Source of the DNA: JBHEMK01 sp046262635 | GTDB taxonomy: Bacteria > Actinomycetota > Thermoleophilia > Gaiellales > Gaiellaceae | Reading direction: 5' to 3' | Length of the DNA stretch: 9,043 bases | Assembly (NCBI GenBank): GCA_046262635.1 | Contig: JBHEMK010000003.1 | Span: 1 to 9,043, forward strand | In this document: positions 8,010 to 9,043 of the stretch, one piece after another | Numbering within the stretch: position 1 is the first letter of the stretch | How the letters are laid out: the number at the start of each line of letters is the position of its first letter | Notes under the pieces: generated by a model | The model's input: only the letters and a program-made list of their open reading frames with translations | What the model was told of the DNA's origin: nothing | The model's database searches: none | Program-made: the position numbers and the translations under genes

Positions 8010-8984
8010 GTGGAGCCTGAATCCGGCGAGCAGCCGCTCCTCCGGCCCGACGAGAACCAGCCGCGGCCGAGCCTGTGGCCGGTTGGCTTCGCGATCGGGA
8101 TCGCGGTCGTCCTCGTCGGTCTGATCGTCAACCCGCTCCTGCTCTCGTCGATCGGCGGGTTGATCACGATCGTCTTCGGCTTCCTCTGGATCCGCGACGC
8201 GACGCTCGAATACCGCGGCCGGCCGATCGCGGTCGAGCCGGAGCGGCGCGAGCTGCAACCCGCCACCGGGGGGCCGGCCCCGCCCGCGAGCGAGGGCGAG
8301 GCTGGGATGCCCCTGCCCGAGCCGGGTGAGCGCTTCCCGCGCAGCAGGTTCCTCGAAGGCGCCACCCTCGGGCTCGGGGGGGTGATCGGCGGGATCGTGA
8401 CGCTGCCGGTGCTGGGCGTCGCCGTGCTGCCGGCCTTCATCGACCAGAAGGCCCACAAGGTCGACCTCGGCCCCCTCACCGACTTCGGGGAGGGCAAGTG
8501 GTTCATCGCCACCTTCATGCTCGACCCCTCGTCGGGCGAGATCACGCGCCGCACCGCATTCGTCCGTAACAACGGCCAGCTCCACGGCCAGCCCAGCTTC
8601 ACGATCATCTCGAACCGCTGTGCGCACCTCGGCTGTCCGGTGCAGGCGAACGGGCCCTCGCTCGGCAAGACGAAGCAGGAGAAGGGGGCTAATGGGCCGG
8701 TACGGCTGATCCCGACGCAGCCTGCCGGGTTCGGCTGCCCGTGCCACGGCGGCCAGTACGACACGGAGGGCAACCGCACCGCTGGGCCGCCGGTGCGGGC
8801 GCTCGACCGCTACCAGTACGAGATCGACCGGGGCCGCCTGATCCTGCTGCACACCTACAGCGTCAGCCATGTCGACGGCCAGGGCGCGCAGGCGACGATC
8901 CACAAGTACAAGCTGGCCGGGCCGGGAGAGCACGTCGACGGCCCCGAGCAGTGGTTCTATCCTCTCAACCCGCCGCACCACTAG
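8010..8984 (+). CDS. qcrA: Rieske [2Fe-2S] subunit of a menaquinol:cytochrome c reductase (QcrA-like)
   Basis: 324 residues. Hydrophobic helices at about 23-41 and 43-60, then an acidic, Pro-rich loop and a third helix at about 117-141, give the three-helix plan of actinobacterial Rieske proteins, with the cluster domain outside the membrane. Cluster motifs are CAHLGC (204-209) and CPCHGGQYD (243-251): C204, H206, C243 and H246 should bind the cluster, and C209 and C245 should form the disulfide. The two motifs are separated by 33 residues, longer than in classical bc1 proteins. Just before helix 3, RSRFLEG (111-117) resembles a Tat motif but lacks the second consecutive Arg. GTG at 8010 follows AAGGA by 7 nt. 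The next gene starts 3 nt after the stop, as expected for an operon with cytochrome b. The subunit call is firm; the symbol follows actinobacterial usage. Confidence 0.92.
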   Translation: MEPESGEQPLLRPDENQPRPSLWPVGFAIGIAVVLVGLIVNPLLLSSIGGLITIVFGFLWIRDATLEYRGRPIAVEPERRELQPATGGPAPPASEGEAGMPLPEPGERFPRSRFLEGATLGLGGVIGGIVTLPVLGVAVLPAFIDQKAHKVDLGPLTDFGEGKWFIATFMLDPSSGEITRRTAFVRNNGQLHGQPSFTIISNRCAHLGCPVQANGPSLGKTKQEKGANGPVRLIPTQPAGFGCPCHGGQYDTEGNRTAGPPVRALDRYQYEIDRGRLILLHTYSVSHVDGQGAQATIHKYKLAGPGEHVDGPEQWFYPLNPPHH

Positions 8985-8987
8985 ACG

Positions 8988-9043
8988 ATGGCGACGAGAA
9001 GCAGACGCCCCACCCGCGCGCAGGTTCGCCGCGAACGCGTCGA
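8988..9043 (+). CDS. 5' end of the next gene, probably cytochrome b subunit
   Basis: An ATG 3 nt after the Rieske stop opens a frame (MATRSRRPTRAQVRRERV) that runs off the right edge. Eighteen full codons, very basic, are too few for identification. A basic cytoplasmic N-terminus ahead of membrane helices, and position directly after a Rieske gene, would suit a QcrB-type cytochrome b. No Shine-Dalgarno is visible; coupling to the Rieske stop is likely. Confidence 0.55.
   Translation, partial: MATRSRRPTRAQVRRERV

Overview
The window is about 70% GC, densely packed and strictly chromosomal in character. High GC, leaderless-type promoters (a TANNNT -10 box 7-8 nt before an ATG or GTG) and a Rieske protein with three membrane segments suggest an actinobacterium. 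The mix of a YmdB phosphodiesterase, a UbiD decarboxylase and this Rieske type would fit a deep class such as Thermoleophilia (Gaiellales/Solirubrobacterales). That placement is inference. I see no tRNA, rRNA, CRISPR array, insertion sequence or phage gene.

Layout. On the minus strand, from 1674 down to the left edge, a two-gene operon encodes a membrane-anchored, degenerate M23/LytM protein and a YmdB-type metallophosphoesterase, with overlapping stop and start. Left of it is a leader that could fold over the ribosome-binding region of a third minus-strand gene; only the first ten bases of that gene lie in the window. From 1864 to the right edge everything is on the plus strand: a PerM/AI-2E-type permease; hemB and hemL (10-nt overlap); an unrecognised 174-residue protein (8-nt overlap with hemL); a 47-residue single-pass membrane protein; a 315-base gap without a convincing gene; a UbiD-family decarboxylase; a Rieske iron-sulfur protein; and the start of another gene that is probably the cytochrome b subunit.

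How they fit together. hemB and hemL supply tetrapyrrole precursors. UbiD most likely acts in menaquinone synthesis. The Rieske protein belongs to a menaquinol:cytochrome c reductase. The plus-strand cluster therefore looks like a respiratory-chain block covering heme, quinone and the bc complex, which makes the two unrecognised small proteins inside it the most attractive unknowns. The left operon is concerned with the cell envelope and nucleotide signalling. Five starts carry a -10 box at the leaderless distance. hemL and the Rieske gene instead have good Shine-Dalgarno sequences, and hemL and ymdB appear to start with CTG.
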